Position numbers and translations under genes: made by a program. This document shows positions 34,715 to 49,200 of a DNA stretch of 64,000 nucleotides, one piece after another. Below the pieces are notes generated by a model. It worked only from the letters and a program-made list of their open reading frames with translations, did no database searches and was not told the DNA's origin. Position 1 is the first letter of the stretch. Every line of letters begins with the position of its first letter. The stretch spans positions 62,001 through 126,000 of the forward strand of contig CAJNOI010000077.1 of assembly GCA_905250115.1 (NCBI GenBank), read 5' to 3'. Origin of the DNA: Adineta steineri. Its lineage: Eukaryota; Rotifera; Eurotatoria; Adinetida; Adinetidae.

Positions 34715-37700
34715 TTATGCAATATATTCATATACATTAGCTTTGTCAGTTGCTCGTTTCATATATTCACGTTCAAGTAAACTTTCAATACGTATTTTAA
34801 CTGTTGATGTCTATAAATAAAGAAATAGAATAAAATGTATTATTAAATTTTGTATTTTTCTTCGTACAGATATTGGAAATTTTAATTGAGCAAAAACTTC
34901 AGACATTAATTGAGCATGTGCAAGTATTTTGCGTGTTTTCATTATTCGTACAACACAAGCATCAATTTGATAATGACGATCTTGTACGACACGTTGTGTT
35001 GTTGAAGTATTTTCTTCAGGCTAAAAAATAGAAAATTTAATTCAAAATAAAGATTTCTTTTCTTCAACAAACCGTTTCTTTTAATTGAACTTGATTAATT
35101 TTTATTCGAATTAATTTATGATCAAAAGATGTATTTAATGTAAAGTGATCGTCTGCATTGATTTCTTTTGTCTATAAAAAAAATATACATTTTAAAAAGA
35201 AAAAGAAAAAATGATTCTTATACTAATGGTTTTTTATTTAATAAACGAATTTTTCCACAAGCTAATGATTGCAAAGTTCGTTGTAATTCTCCTTCTTCTA
35301 TAAAAAAAAGGTAATATATATGATAAGTAAAATTCGAATGATTACGAACGTATTTTCGTATGTTCTATAATATCTTTATAACTAAGATTAAGATGTTGGT
35401 TAAAGAGGAGAAGAACAAGTGCTTGATATAGTGATACTTGAAATTCTTTGACTGCCTGAAAGAATATTTTTTGTTTATAAATGATTGAATATTTTTATTA
35501 GAATTCAAACCTTTTCTTTTAACCATCCTTTTAATAAACAATGATCCAGTGAATATTGCCACTGAAGTTTTCTTCCTGTATGTTTACTTAAATAAAATTT
35601 TTCAAAAATATCTTTCAATCGACAAAGCTAAAATTTTAAAATATTAGAAAAATTTTAACAAATAGAATTATATATATTTACTTCAACTGGTAATATAGCA
35701 CTAACTGGTTGATATGTTGGCCAAAAACCCATTGTTAACACAGAAACAGACATACCAATATTTCCAGGAGTTTCACGACCATGCATGAACTAAATAAAGT
35801 TATTGAAAAAAAGATTTTTTTATTCAAGAATAGACTTCAAGGTATATATAATCATTCGTTATTCAGAAAGATCGTTATTATACATGGTAAATTCTTTCAT
35901 ACTCAACAACAGAGCTGCAGAATCTGCGATGGCTTCAAAAGATTTCTCGCAACGATGATCGTTTACTCCTCAGCACGTTCCTAGAGATCAGAAAATTTCC
36001 CTCAACGGTGTTGACACAGACGAGCATGTTCTATACCTCTGATTAAGATCGAGATCAGCATTCATAAACTGTAACTCAAACCGAACACATGTTTAGTATG
36101 TAATCCCAAGGCATTCTTTGAAGCATTGGAATAATCAACCCTACTACTATTAGTTATAACTTTGATAAAGCCTTAAAATCTAAATTATACTTTTCATCTT
36201 TCAAAAGTCTTTTTTATGCCAATCTACGCTCAGTATTTTATCCAGATGGGCGCCACACACCCGTTAGATAAAACATTGTCTAAGCGTTATTTCGCACATC
36301 CAAAATTTTCAATATCATATATGTCGATAACTATCTCACACTCTACATACATTCCTATATAATCAAAATAAGAATAAAGTTCTAAGATTGTTCTGCGTTT
36401 TTTTATTTATAGCTTACTTGATCAAATGCGATCATAATATCTTTTGATAATTCCATATCTTTAAACATGCCTTCAAGTTTACTTGTAAATACATTTCCAC
36501 ATTCTATAAATCAAATTAAAATCATTAAAATATTAATTTTAAATTTATCAAACCTTGTTTAAGTTTAAGTAACATAGATTTTTCTGCATCAACTGATGCA
36601 CTTTTTCCTACTAATAAACGTTTTGCAAGATCTTTTTTATAAAATGCTTCAAATACATCTTTTCCATGAATAAAACGAAATAAAATAAGTAATTTATCAA
36701 GTATTTTTTCTAATTCTTCTTCTGATGCTTCTTTATTTCCAGTACGTAATCTTGCATCAACAGCTTTTGCTAAAAAAAAAGATCATAAAAAATAAAACAA
36801 AAATAATTAAATACAAACCAATTAATTCAGCTGGTTTATTTGAACGTTGATTTATAAAATGTTCAAATGAATCTTTAAGTATATTTGAAGATTTTTCATT
36901 ATTATGAAAACATTCATGTAGAAAACGATCTAATTTTTCTTTAAATTCAAGTAATTCATCAACCATTTTATCATCTTTATCAACATCAACTACAAGTGCA
37001 CGGCCATGTTTCTTTAAAATAGAATAAAATATAAACATATCAGATCTGTTTCTTTTCTTTTTTTTATACTTTTATATAATTTCCAAATGCTTCTCGAATT
37101 TCTATGATACCAATTTGACCAATTCGAAGAAAAAGTTCATACATTAATGCTACAGATGCATAACGATTTTCATTAATAAGTGTATCGAAACCTTTGGAAA
37201 GCATTTCTTTAATATGAGATGTTATTAAATTATTTTCAACAAGATGTATAAGTTGAACTCTAAACAAAAAAAAAGAATTTTTGATTAGTATGAATAGAAT
37301 TATTATTTGATGTTTTGTTTTTTACTTTGTTGATTGATCAATATAGTTGGTTAATCGAGCTTGTTCTTCACGAAGACGCCGTTCAACATGTGTGAGATAT
37401 TGACTAATTTCTAATGTTTGAATTAACTGACGACCTTCATTATGATAAAGTTGTTCAGTCGATTGTAAAAATGATGGTTCAAAATCTTTTCGATACAGCT
37501 AAAAATAAATATGATCAACAATATAAATAATTGTCTTTATTTATGTTTACTACTAGACTCTTATATCAATGGATTACATAGAAATAGTGCTTTCTTTTCT
37601 TTTTCTTACATGAAGGTCAATTAACATTCGAATAAGATTTCTGATTAAACTTCGATCAACAGTTTCACCTCGTCTTTCTTGTTCAATTAATTTGAGTATA

Positions 37701-38665
37701 CCATTGATACATCTAAATTATACAATAAACAAATTTTCATTTATACTTTTGTTTTTGAATTCTTTATTTAACCTATTGGAAATTATTGAATTTTGCATAA
37801 CATATCGACGAAATAAATCTTGATTAAGTTCCCTAATAAAATAAAATAATTCGTTTGTTTTTTTACAAAGACATTTTTTTCAAGATTAATTACCATATAC
37901 TTGGTACAGCTGCATGTAAAACATATGTTCGATCAAGAACAATAAATAACTGACGAATAAGACTCTAAAATATATTGATATTGGAAAAAATTTCTTTATT
38001 TTTGAATTTCCTACTGATCGTATAATATGATCATTCCAAATTGAATTAAGTATTCGAAGATAATCATTACTATCATTTATTTCACTAGATAAACAAAAAA
38101 GAATACATAATAAAAATTTCTAATGATATTACTTGAGTAGAATAGGTACAAATGTTTGAATATGTTCATCAAGTACTTTACGTAAATTATCATAGAGAAG
38201 ATTAGGTGAAGAAATATTTGTATCATTTGTTGATGTTGTACATAGATGATCAATATGACGATAAAGTTGTTCTTCATTTGTTGGACTTGTTGTACCATTA
38301 AGAATAGCTTCTAATGCTTGTTTTAGTAATGGCCATATTTTATCAAAATAATCTGACGGTGGTACAAGAGATGAAGCTAATAGAAAAGAAAAAATTCTAG
38401 TTTATATTATATTTCTTATTTTAAACTAACTTTTTAAATTTTTAATAATAAGTTTTTTTGTTGAAGTTGAAGAAATAAAAGTTGATGATGAACCATTTGG
38501 ATAATGATTACGTGTTCCTTTATTCATTAAATTTGTATGATGTTGTTGTTTTTGTTTTTTTATTGGTGATGATGAAGATGATGAAATCGAAGAATCTCCT
38601 AATAAACTATTTTGATGATCGCGTTTCAAGCGAATCGATGATTTTGTACTATTAGTTTTTGACAT
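34715..38665 (-). CDS. CUL4: Cullin-4 E3 ligase scaffold
   Basis: Scaffold of CRL4 ubiquitin ligases, binding DDB1 at the N-terminus and RBX1 near the C-terminus. About 18 exons. The N-terminal tail is Ser/Lys-rich, with a nuclear-localisation-like stretch (SPIKKQKQQ), as in CUL4B. Then come [26 protein letters not shown], the cullin-homology region ([47 protein letters not shown]) and the winged-helix end with the neddylation region VVRIMKTRK and a final ...VYEYIA. Most introns are about 50 bases, but that at about 35791-36418 is some 630 bases and holds no recognisable element. Exon edges here were read by eye, with less checking than for smaller genes. Confidence 0.93.
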
Positions 38666-40214
38666 TCACAAAAAGTAAGAACATAAGGAATTGAGTGGAA
38701 AGGGAAAGATGATCAAATGAATGAAATAACAGGAAAAAAAATAGATTTATCGGTTTTCTTTTTGTAGTAATAATAATAAATAACAGATGGTAGTTTAAAT
38801 ATACAAAAAAATAAATCAATGTCCTTTTCGTTTTGCTTATATGTGCTTGAATGACTGACCAACTATAAATAACAAACAGCTGATTATATGAATGTTTTAT
38901 ATGATTGGTTGTATTTGCAGCAATGAGAAATGAACAAAAATTTTGATCATTATGATTATTTATTTTATCTTTATTAAGAGAATATGCTGAATATGAATTA
39001 TGTATTTAATGACACTTGAAACAAGACGATTTGAAGACAGCAAATCTTGACTACCCTATATAGATTACGCAATAATTACTAAACTGTAACTACATATTGT
39101 TAATTGGCAAATCGACTATACAAAAATAAAAACTATCCTGTCTCTCGTCTAATAGCTGCTGTTTAAAAAATTATTTTTTAGTTGTTTTCTGAGATTGATA
39201 AATTTTTTGGATTAAAACCAGAGATCATAAAATGCAAACTATACGATTCGATATAGCAGTCAATGTTCAATGCAACTGTACTATTGAAAACAATATAATT
39301 AATCTGTATAGAAGGTTTCTAGTGAGTTCTTGAAATTCTATTAAATACAGTTAGCTGGAAAATCTAGTTAAAACTCACCATAAATGAGACATTTTTTTGA
39401 ATTTACATCTATCATTTAATGTTGACGATGAGAAATAAATATATTATCGATTTCTACATATAATTTTGGCTCACTCGTAATCATCGAGGTTTGAATGATA
39501 ACATTACTTCACATCAAAATGTCATCAATTGGGTCAAATTTAAGGTGTGCTACTGAAAGAAAAAATGTCATAAGGGAAAACCATCGAAAATCAAAACAAC
39601 GATGTAAGATAGACCTTCAATAAACTATTGTTTTCAATATTTACATCGATCAATATTTGTATTATTTTTATTTTTGATATTTTTCTTTTCGCCCGTTCTA
39701 CTGACAATCAAACTCAACAGGAGAATAGTACTTCCAATATTTTACATAGAAAAATTGTTTTAACATCAATTCTCCAATAAAAGTCATTTTTGTTATACGA
39801 ATATCTTTTATTAACAAAACAATTTATCAAATACACTGTTCTAAAAAACTCAATGAGCTAAAACACTCCTAATACATGTTCATCATCCATTACAATTACT
39901 TTCAATTAGTATTTACATCATTCAACTAGATTTTGAACAATTATTAATCATGTAAAAAAAATCAAGATAAAACTTTGTTATTTTTCAAGTAAAAGTAATA
40001 ATTTTATTAGAATTGAATCAATCTCCTTAGACTACAAAAGTGAAGTTAATCTAGCTACAAACAGTTATTTGAAATTGTTATGTGTAAAAGCATAAAATTG
40101 ATAAAAGTGTTAGTTTGTGCAGGTTAAATATTTTTAAAATGAAAGTTCTATTTTGAAAAAATGTTTTTGTTAATAGTTTGTAAGATGAAAACTGTGGAAG
40201 GTCAGATAAATTGT
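38666..40214. other. Intergenic region between CUL4 and the PAN-CAP gene
   Basis: 1.5 kb of AT-rich sequence with no supported gene, RNA or inverted-repeat element. Confidence 0.4.
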
Positions 40215-42803
40215 TCAACATAATGGTAAGGCATTTTTCTCAAATTGTCCAGGCAAATTTCCTCCTGGAAAATAATTTCCAACCACAAACACAGTGTTGC
40301 TTGTGTTTGACCGTGCTCTACCGATACCTAATCTAGTTGTATCTTTCCAAATTAATTGTGTGAAATGTCCAGTCGCTTTTGCTATGCCAGGATTTGACCA
40401 ATTATAAGATTGGATTTCATTGTACCAAGAGTTAGTTGGAGCTGCACCTTCGAATATACAAAAATTTTACATGAAGATAAAAAAATTCGATGATTGTTTA
40501 CCTGTATCGTATGAAAATTTTCTACCATCTAATCCAGATAAATTTTCTCCCATCCATTGACCGTTGAATCTAGTTCCACTATGTACATATGTATCAATAG
40601 CAGCTAAATGCTCTGCATAACTTTGTGCTATATCATTCAATGCTGGATCTAATACAAGTGGAGGTGTACAATGTTTTTTACGATAAAAATTATGTTGATC
40701 TAATGCTTGTTGTCTAAATTTTTCGAGACTTAGTGGTGCATATGGTGTTTGTTTTTCTAAAGTAATATCAAATTTGAAATATTTAAGACAATGAAATGAT
40801 TATAAATAACTTTTTTTAGTTCACTTACTAATACAAGATCCAGTTGTATACTGCTTATCAGGTATCGTATATCTTATTGTAGTTAACAGCTGACAGATTT
40901 GACCAGACGCTTGGTATGCCCATCCCATGCATGTTGGTGAAGCATCACATTCAGTCATGCAACCTTGATATGTAGTCACTCGACTTATTTGTCGATCGAT
41001 AGTACCAATGTGAGAGGAGTTCGATATTACTTCCTTGCAGTGCGTTTCCTTCGCAGCTGGTCCTTTAAAATAAAAATTAAAAACAATAATTTAAATACTA
41101 TTCTGGTGAATGATTCAAACAGTCATATTTGTATTGAGCTATTGATAATATCTAGAGTAAATATTAACTTCTTATATGATTCTTAGCAACGATACTGAAA
41201 AATCAAAGATCTTATCAATTTGTTTTTGTTTATTTTATAGTTTTATCGACGGATGTAAAGTCGAACTATTCTTTTACAGAGTAATATCAAGAAAAAGCGA
41301 ATGACGATTCATTTCTGTAGTTCACTTACCAAGACAAGATCCACCCATCACTGATTCATCAGTATATAATATATCCACCGATGTTTGAGGCAAACAATGA
41401 TTAGTGGAATTGTAATATAACCATCCGTAGCACTGACTATCTTTTTCACACCAATTCATACAATCTTGATATGTAGTAATATTATCTATGTATGATCCAG
41501 TATCACCACCATAATAAAAGCCTGATTTTATTTCTTTGCACTTCTTTGGTGTAGCAACCGTTCCTAAAATATAATAGATTGAAAATTAGAATAAACATAT
41601 GTTCTCTATATGTTTCGAGACCTATTGATGGATATTGTGTTTGTTGTTCTAAAGTAATGTCAAATTTGAAATATTTAAGACAATAAAATGATTATGAATA
41701 ACTTTTTTCTTAGTTCACTTACTAATACAAGATCCACTTGTATACTGTCCATCAGTTATCTTTTCATATGCTGTAGTTTGTAGCCAACAGGTATTATCAG
41801 ACGCTCGATGTCTCCATGCCAAGCATGTTGCTGATGCATCGCATCTACGCATGCAATCTTGATATGTAGCCACCTGAGTTATTGCTGGACCGGAATCACC
41901 ATTGTAATAGCTGCTGATTATTACGTCAGTGCAGTGCGTTTCCTTCGCAGCTGGTCCTTTAAAATAAAAGTTAAAAACAATATTTTATATGCTATTTTGG
42001 CGAATAATTCAAACAGTCATAATCGTGTTGAGCTTTTCCTAATTTCTAGAGTAAATATTACCTTCTTGAATAATTCGTGACAACGATATTGTAAAATCAA
42101 GTATCTTATCAGATTTTCTTTTGTTTATTCTATAGTCTTAACGACGAATGTAAATCCTAACTATTCTTTTAGAGAGTTATATCGAGAAAAAAAGCGGATG
42201 AGAATTAATTTCTGTCTTTCACTTACCAAGACAAGATCCACCCATCACTGATTTATCAATATTTGTTATACCCAGTGATGTTTGAAGCCAACAACGCTGA
42301 CTCGAATTTTTATATGACCATCCGTAGCATTTACTATCTTTTTCGCACTGATTTATACAATCTTGATATGTAGTAATATTATTGATGGATGCTCCAATAA
42401 CACCAATATAAGATTGGCCTAGTTTTATTTCTTGGCACTTCTTTGGTGTATCATCCGTTCCTGAAAGATAATGAATTTAAAATTAGAATAAATATATCAA
42501 ATAAATATTGAAATGAAAAAGTTACATTATAAAATTATGCTTTTATAATCGTGATTAGAATTAGTATGAGTAATGAAATGAAGTTAAAAATTAAAAGCAC
42601 ACAAAAATGAACGATTATTTACTTTTTCTCCATTGTAAACTGGCATCATGATTTGATTTAATACGTTTTAGAAGTTGTCGTATATAAAAGACTGATGCAT
42701 CACGTTGAGAATAAGAGTTGTCGAAATTCTCGAGAGAATATGTTTCAGCATTCTGTATTGAAAACAGAACTGTAATGACACAAATGCCACTTAATACTCT
42801 CAT
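40215..42803 (-). CDS. Secreted protein with four PAN/Apple-like domains and a CAP domain
   Basis: Seven exons (42803-42623, 42460-42227, 41956-41723, 41563-41330, 41062-40829, 40756-40502, 40447-40215) give 534 residues. Exon 1 encodes a signal peptide (MRVLSGICVITVLFSIQNAE) and linker. Exons 2-5 are each 234 bases, phase 1-1, and each encodes one cysteine-rich PAN/Apple-like module (TYQDCMNWCEKDSQCYGW..., GGSCLG). Exons 6-7 encode a CAP/SCP domain of the GAPR-1 type: LDQHNFYRKKHCTPPLVLD, MGENL, GHFTQLIWKDTTRLGIG, VVGNYFPGGNLPGQFEKN. The CAP tetrad His/Glu/His region appears intact. PAN modules usually bind protein or carbohydrate; the CAP role is unknown. A 5'UTR exon near 43413-43432 with a GTAAG donor is possible. 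Confidence 0.85.
41062..42460 (-). repeat. Internal duplication of a two-exon PAN block
   Basis: The four PAN exons alternate B-A-B-A. Exons 2 and 4 begin (R)T...TPKKC(Q/K)EIK, and exons 3 and 5 begin PAAKETHC. Corresponding exon starts are 897 bases (42460 to 41563) and 894 bases (41956 to 41062) apart. The introns following the A-type acceptors are also alike at the base level (...AACAGTCATA...TGAG...), so one block of two exons and two introns was duplicated. Confidence 0.85.
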
Positions 42804-43639
42804 AGTTTGAACTAATTTGTGCCTATATAAAATATAAATCAGAGAAATTGTATTGTTTTCATAGATACTTTTATCATATCGTTTTCTTTTCATCATAAGA
42901 ATTAAAATATAGATATAAAACTTTTATTTTCTGGACAAAGAAAAACACTATAGAATCAAGCGAAAGACAATAATCAATTGTAAACGATTATTGGCTTCAT
43001 TGATACAATGTATTTATGTCTAGGTGAGTATTGTCTCAATGAGAAAGATTACGTTCAAATCTTTAAAACTAGACACTTAGCAATTTGTAGGTAAATAGCA
43101 TCTGCATAAATTTCTCAATCAAAAAGAAAATTGGTTTTGTGATATCGTCTTATAACAGAAGTCTGTATTAGTTATTTTGTATATAAACAAACAAAAAAAA
43201 ATAAAAAAATAACTTACTGTATCATATTTGAATATCGTCCAAATATTATTCACTGCTTGATTACAATAAAAAATGAATAATAATACCACACAACAAAAAC
43301 ATAAATATTTATACATCTCTGAGCTACAGTGATTATTCAAGCATAAAAAATAAAAATATCGGTAATATGAACAAAATTACTTGTTTCTTTTATTTTTGTT
43401 TTGTCTAACTTACCAGGGCGTACACTAACTGAATAAAAAAATAAGGTCTAATCATTTACTTTCTATTCAGAGTCACGACAATCTCATAATTATCGACAAT
43501 CTATCATTGTCAGTTTCTTTTAAATAATCGATGAAGCATGATAATACAACGAAGAGACAACACTCTATCAGCTGTGTCTCTTTCTTCTTTTGTCAAAGAA
43601 AAAAAAAAGACGAAAACAACATGAACTTTTAAAAAGAAT
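42804..43639. other. PAN-CAP gene upstream region
   Basis: Contains an acceptor-like AG at about 42824 shortly before the start codon and a GTAAGT donor near 43413, consistent with a 5'UTR intron of about 590 bases. An open frame at 43119-43340 (minus) begins with a hydrophobic leader and meets a GTAAGT donor, but its phase cannot join the PAN exons. Confidence 0.4.
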
Positions 43640-44473
43640 CAGTGGCGGTAAGATTATTTTTTCGCTCCCAAACATTTAGGAAAAAAACTATGTGGTTAGA
43701 ATCAGGATTAAATTTTGAACAAAACTGTATTTTCTTTTGAAAATAAATAATTTCTTCTTTTTTCATTTTTTTTGCCGTAATACCTCCGAAAAAAACAAAT
43801 TTTTTGGTTTTTCACTGTAATTTCATCTAGATATAGGTTATCGACTATGATGATCACGAATTTAAGATTTATTTTGTATAAAAAAGTAATTTAAATGAAA
43901 AATGGCCTGTTCTAACAAAGGATTTTTTTTACCTTAGTTCTTTGACCTCAGTTTTGAAATCATTATCTTTTAACCCTAAAAATCAGTTTATAATAGCAAT
44001 AACACTTTATATATATTAAGTTTCATGGTCTTATTCAGATAGAGCATGAAAAAGTGCGTCGATCTATATATAGAACTCATTGGATCAAAACCTCGTCATA
44101 AAAATTAGTCTACATTGAAATCAATATATGCCTTTTCTCCGTATTTATTTTAGTTTTTAGTCCAATAAACTAGAATTATATACCTGTTAAGTCATCAATC
44201 TATTTGGAAATGATGGAACAATCGTTTCTAGATATATATATAAAATATTATTGCTATTATAAACTGATTTTTAGGGTTGGAAGACAATAATTTGAAAACT
44301 AAGGTAAAAAAACATCGTTTGTTAGAATAGGCCATTTTTCATTGACATCACTTTTTTATGCAAAATAAATTTAAGAAAATATATATGGTTTTGTTCAGAG
44401 TTTAATGCTGATTCTAATCATATAGATTTTTTTCTAAATGCTTTGGGTGAAAAAATGATTTTGTCACCACTTG
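43640..44473. mobile_element. Long palindromic (foldback) element
   Basis: An imperfect inverted repeat with arms of about 380 bp and a spacer of about 200 bp. The left arm begins CAGTGGCGGTAAGATTATTT. The reverse complement of the right end reads CAAGTGGTGACAAAATCATT. Internal segments also pair, for example AATGGCCTGTTCTAACAAAG near 43901 with CTTTGTTAGAACAGGCC-like sequence near 44320. No coding capacity and no clear target-site duplication. The arms carry many mismatches, so it is old. Confidence 0.75.
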
Positions 44474-46219
44474 TCTTTTGCACGATATGATTTAAGCTAA
44501 TGAAACTTGGTATCAATTTAAACTAATTAAAAGATGAAAGTTAACACAAAGAAACATCAAATGAAGTTTTATTCCTAAAAAATCTTCTACGAATAATAAA
44601 AAATCATTTTCATATGAAGATTTTAAGCAAACATAGGAAACATAAACTGATTTTTTATTATTCAGATAAGATATTGTTGATTGACTTATCATTTTGTTTT
44701 AATGAGTAATTTTACTTGAACAAGATTAGTTAAAATAAATATGAAACTATTTGTTCAACTGTAGAATATTTGATAATTTAGTTAAATCTTGCTTATTTTT
44801 CGGATGAAAAAGTCACGACCAAAATAGTCATATAAATGAAAACGTTCCACTTCACTGAATTCACATATACATGTGAGTGATGATGAGAGATAAGAGTAAT
44901 ACACTCTATTATAATGCATGTTAACATAAGAAATCATACTGTATTTATTATATTTTTCTACTATCTAACATCACCGCAACGTCTAATATCACGGTGTGCT
45001 CTATATCATGCTTCCTTCTAGTACTATTAAAAAACGATCAAAAGTATTAATTTATGATATTGATCTAGTTAAAGAAAGCACAGCATGATAGATTCAAAAC
45101 AATACTAAATCTATTTGAGTGATCATTGCCTTTATAACTAGAAAAAGTCTTTTATGATACAAGATAAATATATAGGGGTTTGAATTCACTCAATAATCAT
45201 AAGTAATTTAATTTGTGTTCACCCAAATCTTACATAAATTTCATTATTATTTCATTTTTATATAAAAAGTGTTCTAAAAGCTTTTCATCGATTGTTATAG
45301 ATGTATACTAAAGTATGACATATGATAATTATGGAATCATTTTGACTACAATAAATCATGATAGATATATTCGCCAAGGATCATTCTCTTAGATTTAAAT
45401 ACCGAAAACTATGCTTATAGTAATACTATTATAGTGTTAGTATATCGAGAAAGATCATTGATAATAGAGTTGAAAAAAAGATGTACATTTTTTATGATGA
45501 AATTTTTAACTTACATGAATTATAATTTCTTAAGTTTTCATATGATTAAATATAAGGTATATCGAAATCATAGACCTCCATGGACAAACTGATGCAAATA
45601 TTTTTGATAAAACTTCAAATAGAATTGAAGAAGTAAAAGAACATTTATTAGAATAACATAATATTCAAACTGATGATTTGGAACACTTGAAACGATGAGA
45701 AAATAGGTTTTTTGTCAAGGGAGTCTGTAATTATAATCCACATAGACAAGCCACTTAATTTTATAGGATTGATCTTTTTGACAATCACAGTTAAGGTTCA
45801 TTCTTGTTTGATACTTCGAATCTGATCAGAGGCCTATAACTCGATTTTTATATATGAATCTATGGTAAATTCAAATTTCTGCATATCACATTTCGTAATG
45901 AATCGTATAAAAAAATGATACTGTTGCAAGATTTTATCTTAACTGTCGAATACTTATACGTGAAGTTTATTTTTGCACATTCCAACTTCTAGCTGAATGT
46001 TAAACTGTGTCAAGAAATTTATTTCAATATGATAAATCTATACTTTGGGTTGATGTGAGTAACAAAAGAACAGATACACATATTTGTCAAGATTTAGATT
46101 TTGAAATATTTTCACTTTCATAAATAATATTTCATTTATTTTGATTACAATATAAAATAAATTCAAATACTAAAAAACAAAATTATATAGCCCTATGATT
46201 TATTTTACAATTCTAGAGT
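44474..46219. other. Intergenic region downstream of NPHP1
   Basis: No supported gene. At about 45572-45695 a short coding-like remnant reads IIDLHGQTDANIFDKTSNRIEEVKEHLLE-stop-style in one frame and is then broken by stops; it may be a dead gene fragment. Confidence 0.35.
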
Positions 46220-49200
46220 CTAAGCTACAACATCAGTTTTAAAATCATGAATATATTTTTCTAATGTAAAACAAATTTCATCTGTTGTAAATGGTGTCCA
46301 TTTATCTGTTAAATTTGGATCTAATAATATCGAAAGAATATCTTGTGGATTCGTTTTTCTTGCTGGTAATTGTCGTTTAATCATATCAGTTATTAATTTT
46401 CTTCGTTCATTTAATGCTGGTACATCATGAAAATCATATGCTGGTAATTGTCGATAATGAAGAAGTGGATAAATAAATGTTTCATATGTTCGTATAAATA
46501 ATTCTCGTTGTTGTTGAGCACTTGATGAAGATTTAAGAAAACGTCGTTGACGTGAACGATATACTCGACGTAAAGCATAAATAAGATCTGGTTGTTGTAA
46601 TGTTTGAAAAAATGTACTAAGAAATATTGAATCAATAGGTGTTGTTGATAGACCAGTTGGATGATGACGTTTATGTAATTGATAAGCTAGTTCACTACGA
46701 AAAAAACCAATTGTTCGTAATATATTCATTGAAACAATAACTGGTTGAATTGGTAAAGAATCGAATAGTATATCAATATCTGAATCACGTATTTCAATGG
46801 AAAATTTAATACGTGCTCGTTTTAAACGATCAATTTTGCCTGATAAACCATCTGAACGAAGAATTTTATATTGAGGATCAAGAAGAATATTTGGTTCATC
46901 TGTATGTCCACCATGTAAAAGTTCATTAAAACCTTTTGTTTCAGTTATTAATGGTGGTTTATCATCTTCAATTGGAACCATTGACCAACCACAAGCAATT
47001 TCACATTTTTCTTGTGTTACTGTTGATTGACACCATTGTGATAATTCAAAAAGTAAACTTAAATGTTGACCTGAACTTGATCGATTGGCACGTATAAATA
47101 ATTGAGGTTGTTCATCAACAAATGAATTTAAATCATTTGATGAAAAATGCCAATCTTCAGTTAAAACTTTATCATCAACTTTATTTCGTATATGTGCTCG
47201 AACTACATGAATATTAGAAATAATTTCAAAGCCATCATAAAGACAAACACGAACACATCGATCAAGAACACGAATCTAGATTGAAAGATAAAAAAAACTT
47301 TATATTATCCAGAATAGTAATTTCCATTATACTAATTAATTTTTCGAGCGAAAAAAAACAGTACATACCGAATATAGTACATAGTCAATTACTATTGCAA
47401 AAAAATAAACTTGATAATAAGAAATATTTGAGTTTTAAAGTTTTCTCTTTCAGTGAATTTTTCGTTTTTAAATACAGAAAAAAAGTTTATTTACCTGATC
47501 ACCTTTGACTTTAGGTATTTTAACACATTGTTTAAGAACAATAATTTTTTTATAAGTCACATCATTTATTTGTAGATGATCAGTATCAGCATGCCAATAA
47601 AGATCAGCAAAAGCAAGATTTGAATCAGTCATTTTTGGTACAAGTGCTCGCCATAATTGATATTCTTCAAGTTGAGTTAATGGTGCTAAATCTGATGCAA
47701 CAAAACCAGCTGGAATATTATTATTAGCTTTAAATGCATCGACAAGTGTTGTCACTGATGTATTTGGTTTTGCTCGACGTCTTGGTAATTGTCCAGATAA
47801 TAATTGTATATGATTGATTGGTACGACACCTTGTTGTTGTGTTTGTGCATTACGAAATAACCACCAATCATCTGGACGTTGTTCGACAAGTGTTATTATT
47901 TCACCTTTATGAATGGTTAAATCACCAGTTTGTACACTTGTTAAATCATGTGAAACAAGAAATTGTGTACCTGGTGGATGTTTAGTTGTTCGAAGTTCTT
48001 GTACATGTGCATTGACAATATTAGGTTCATCTTCTTGTTCATCATAATCATGATCAGATTCAACGTCTTCATGATCACCACTATTATGTAAACGTCGAAG
48101 TTCTTCATCATCATCATCATCATCTCCTTCTTCTTCATCTTCTTCAAAATATGAATCTTCGTCGCTTTCTTCAACTCTTTTTTTAGCTATTGGAACTTCA
48201 GGATGTCGTCTTGGACTTGGTGTTTTTTTACGTATTGATGGATGTGGTACTGGTGATGATGATGTAGTTCGTTTAGATCTTGGTGAAGCTGCTGGTGTAG
48301 ATTCAATTTTAATTGGTGGAACTTTTTTATTACTACGTGGTGTTGCTGGTGATTGTGATCGACGACCACTAATAACAGGAGATTTACTGTTTTCATCCGT
48401 TATTGTTCGATGTTCAAGTTCAGTTAATAATTGATGATTATCATTTACAGCATCCTCATCATCGTCTTCATCCTCATCACTACTGTAATCTTCATCATCA
48501 TCACTTTCTACATTGGAGACTATTGGTTTTTTTTCATGTGAGCTAACTGAATCAGTTGCTTTGATTAATGGAGATGGTTGTTTTGGTTCTATATATATAT
48601 ATATATATATGAAGAGAAATTAATAAATATTTCTTTTACCTTTCTTTTTATCTGATATTACATCATCATCATCTTCACTTTCTCCTACTACGTCGTCATC
48701 ATCTTCGATCGCTTCATCTTTCGGTGTCTTTGGAGTTTCATGACCTGTTTCTTCGGCAGGTTTACTTGGTGCAGGTACAGCTGGTGTAGTTGGAGCAAGT
48801 GATTCTTTTGATGCTGATTTATTTCTATTACCAAATGGTAGTTTACTAACAAGTGATCTAAGTCCTTTTGCATTTTCTTCAGCTGGTGCTGCAGGTGTAG
48901 CAGCCGGTTGAACATCAGTTGGAGGTGCAGTAGTTACAGGCATTGGTCCAGTTGCTCTTTCCAGATGTTTATCAACATTATTAAGTTTATTTGAAAGATT
49001 ATTCAATGCTTTTACTGCATTTTGTTTTGTTTTATCAAATGTCCTAACTGGTTCTTTTGAATCTGGTGCTCTTGTCGTTGCCTGTACTTGATTTTGAAGA
49101 TTGATAAGACGTTCAGTTAAATCTTTCACTTTTGTACGACCTTCAACTGATCGTTCACGATTGGCAGCACCTTTTCTACGGCCTGTATCAATCTTTTCTA

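Noticed and set aside
35781-35984. 67-codon frame inside the long CUL4 intron
   Set aside because: It overlaps the intron acceptor region, has no domain, and no inverted-repeat ends were found to make the intron an element.
43119-43340. Minus-strand frame with hydrophobic leader and GTAAGT donor
   Set aside because: Considered as an alternative signal-peptide exon for the PAN-CAP gene, but it ends in phase 0 and the PAN exons need phase 1.
45572-45695. Coding-like stretch containing DLHG
   Set aside because: Broken by stops within about 30 codons; too short to assign, so not called as a pseudogene.
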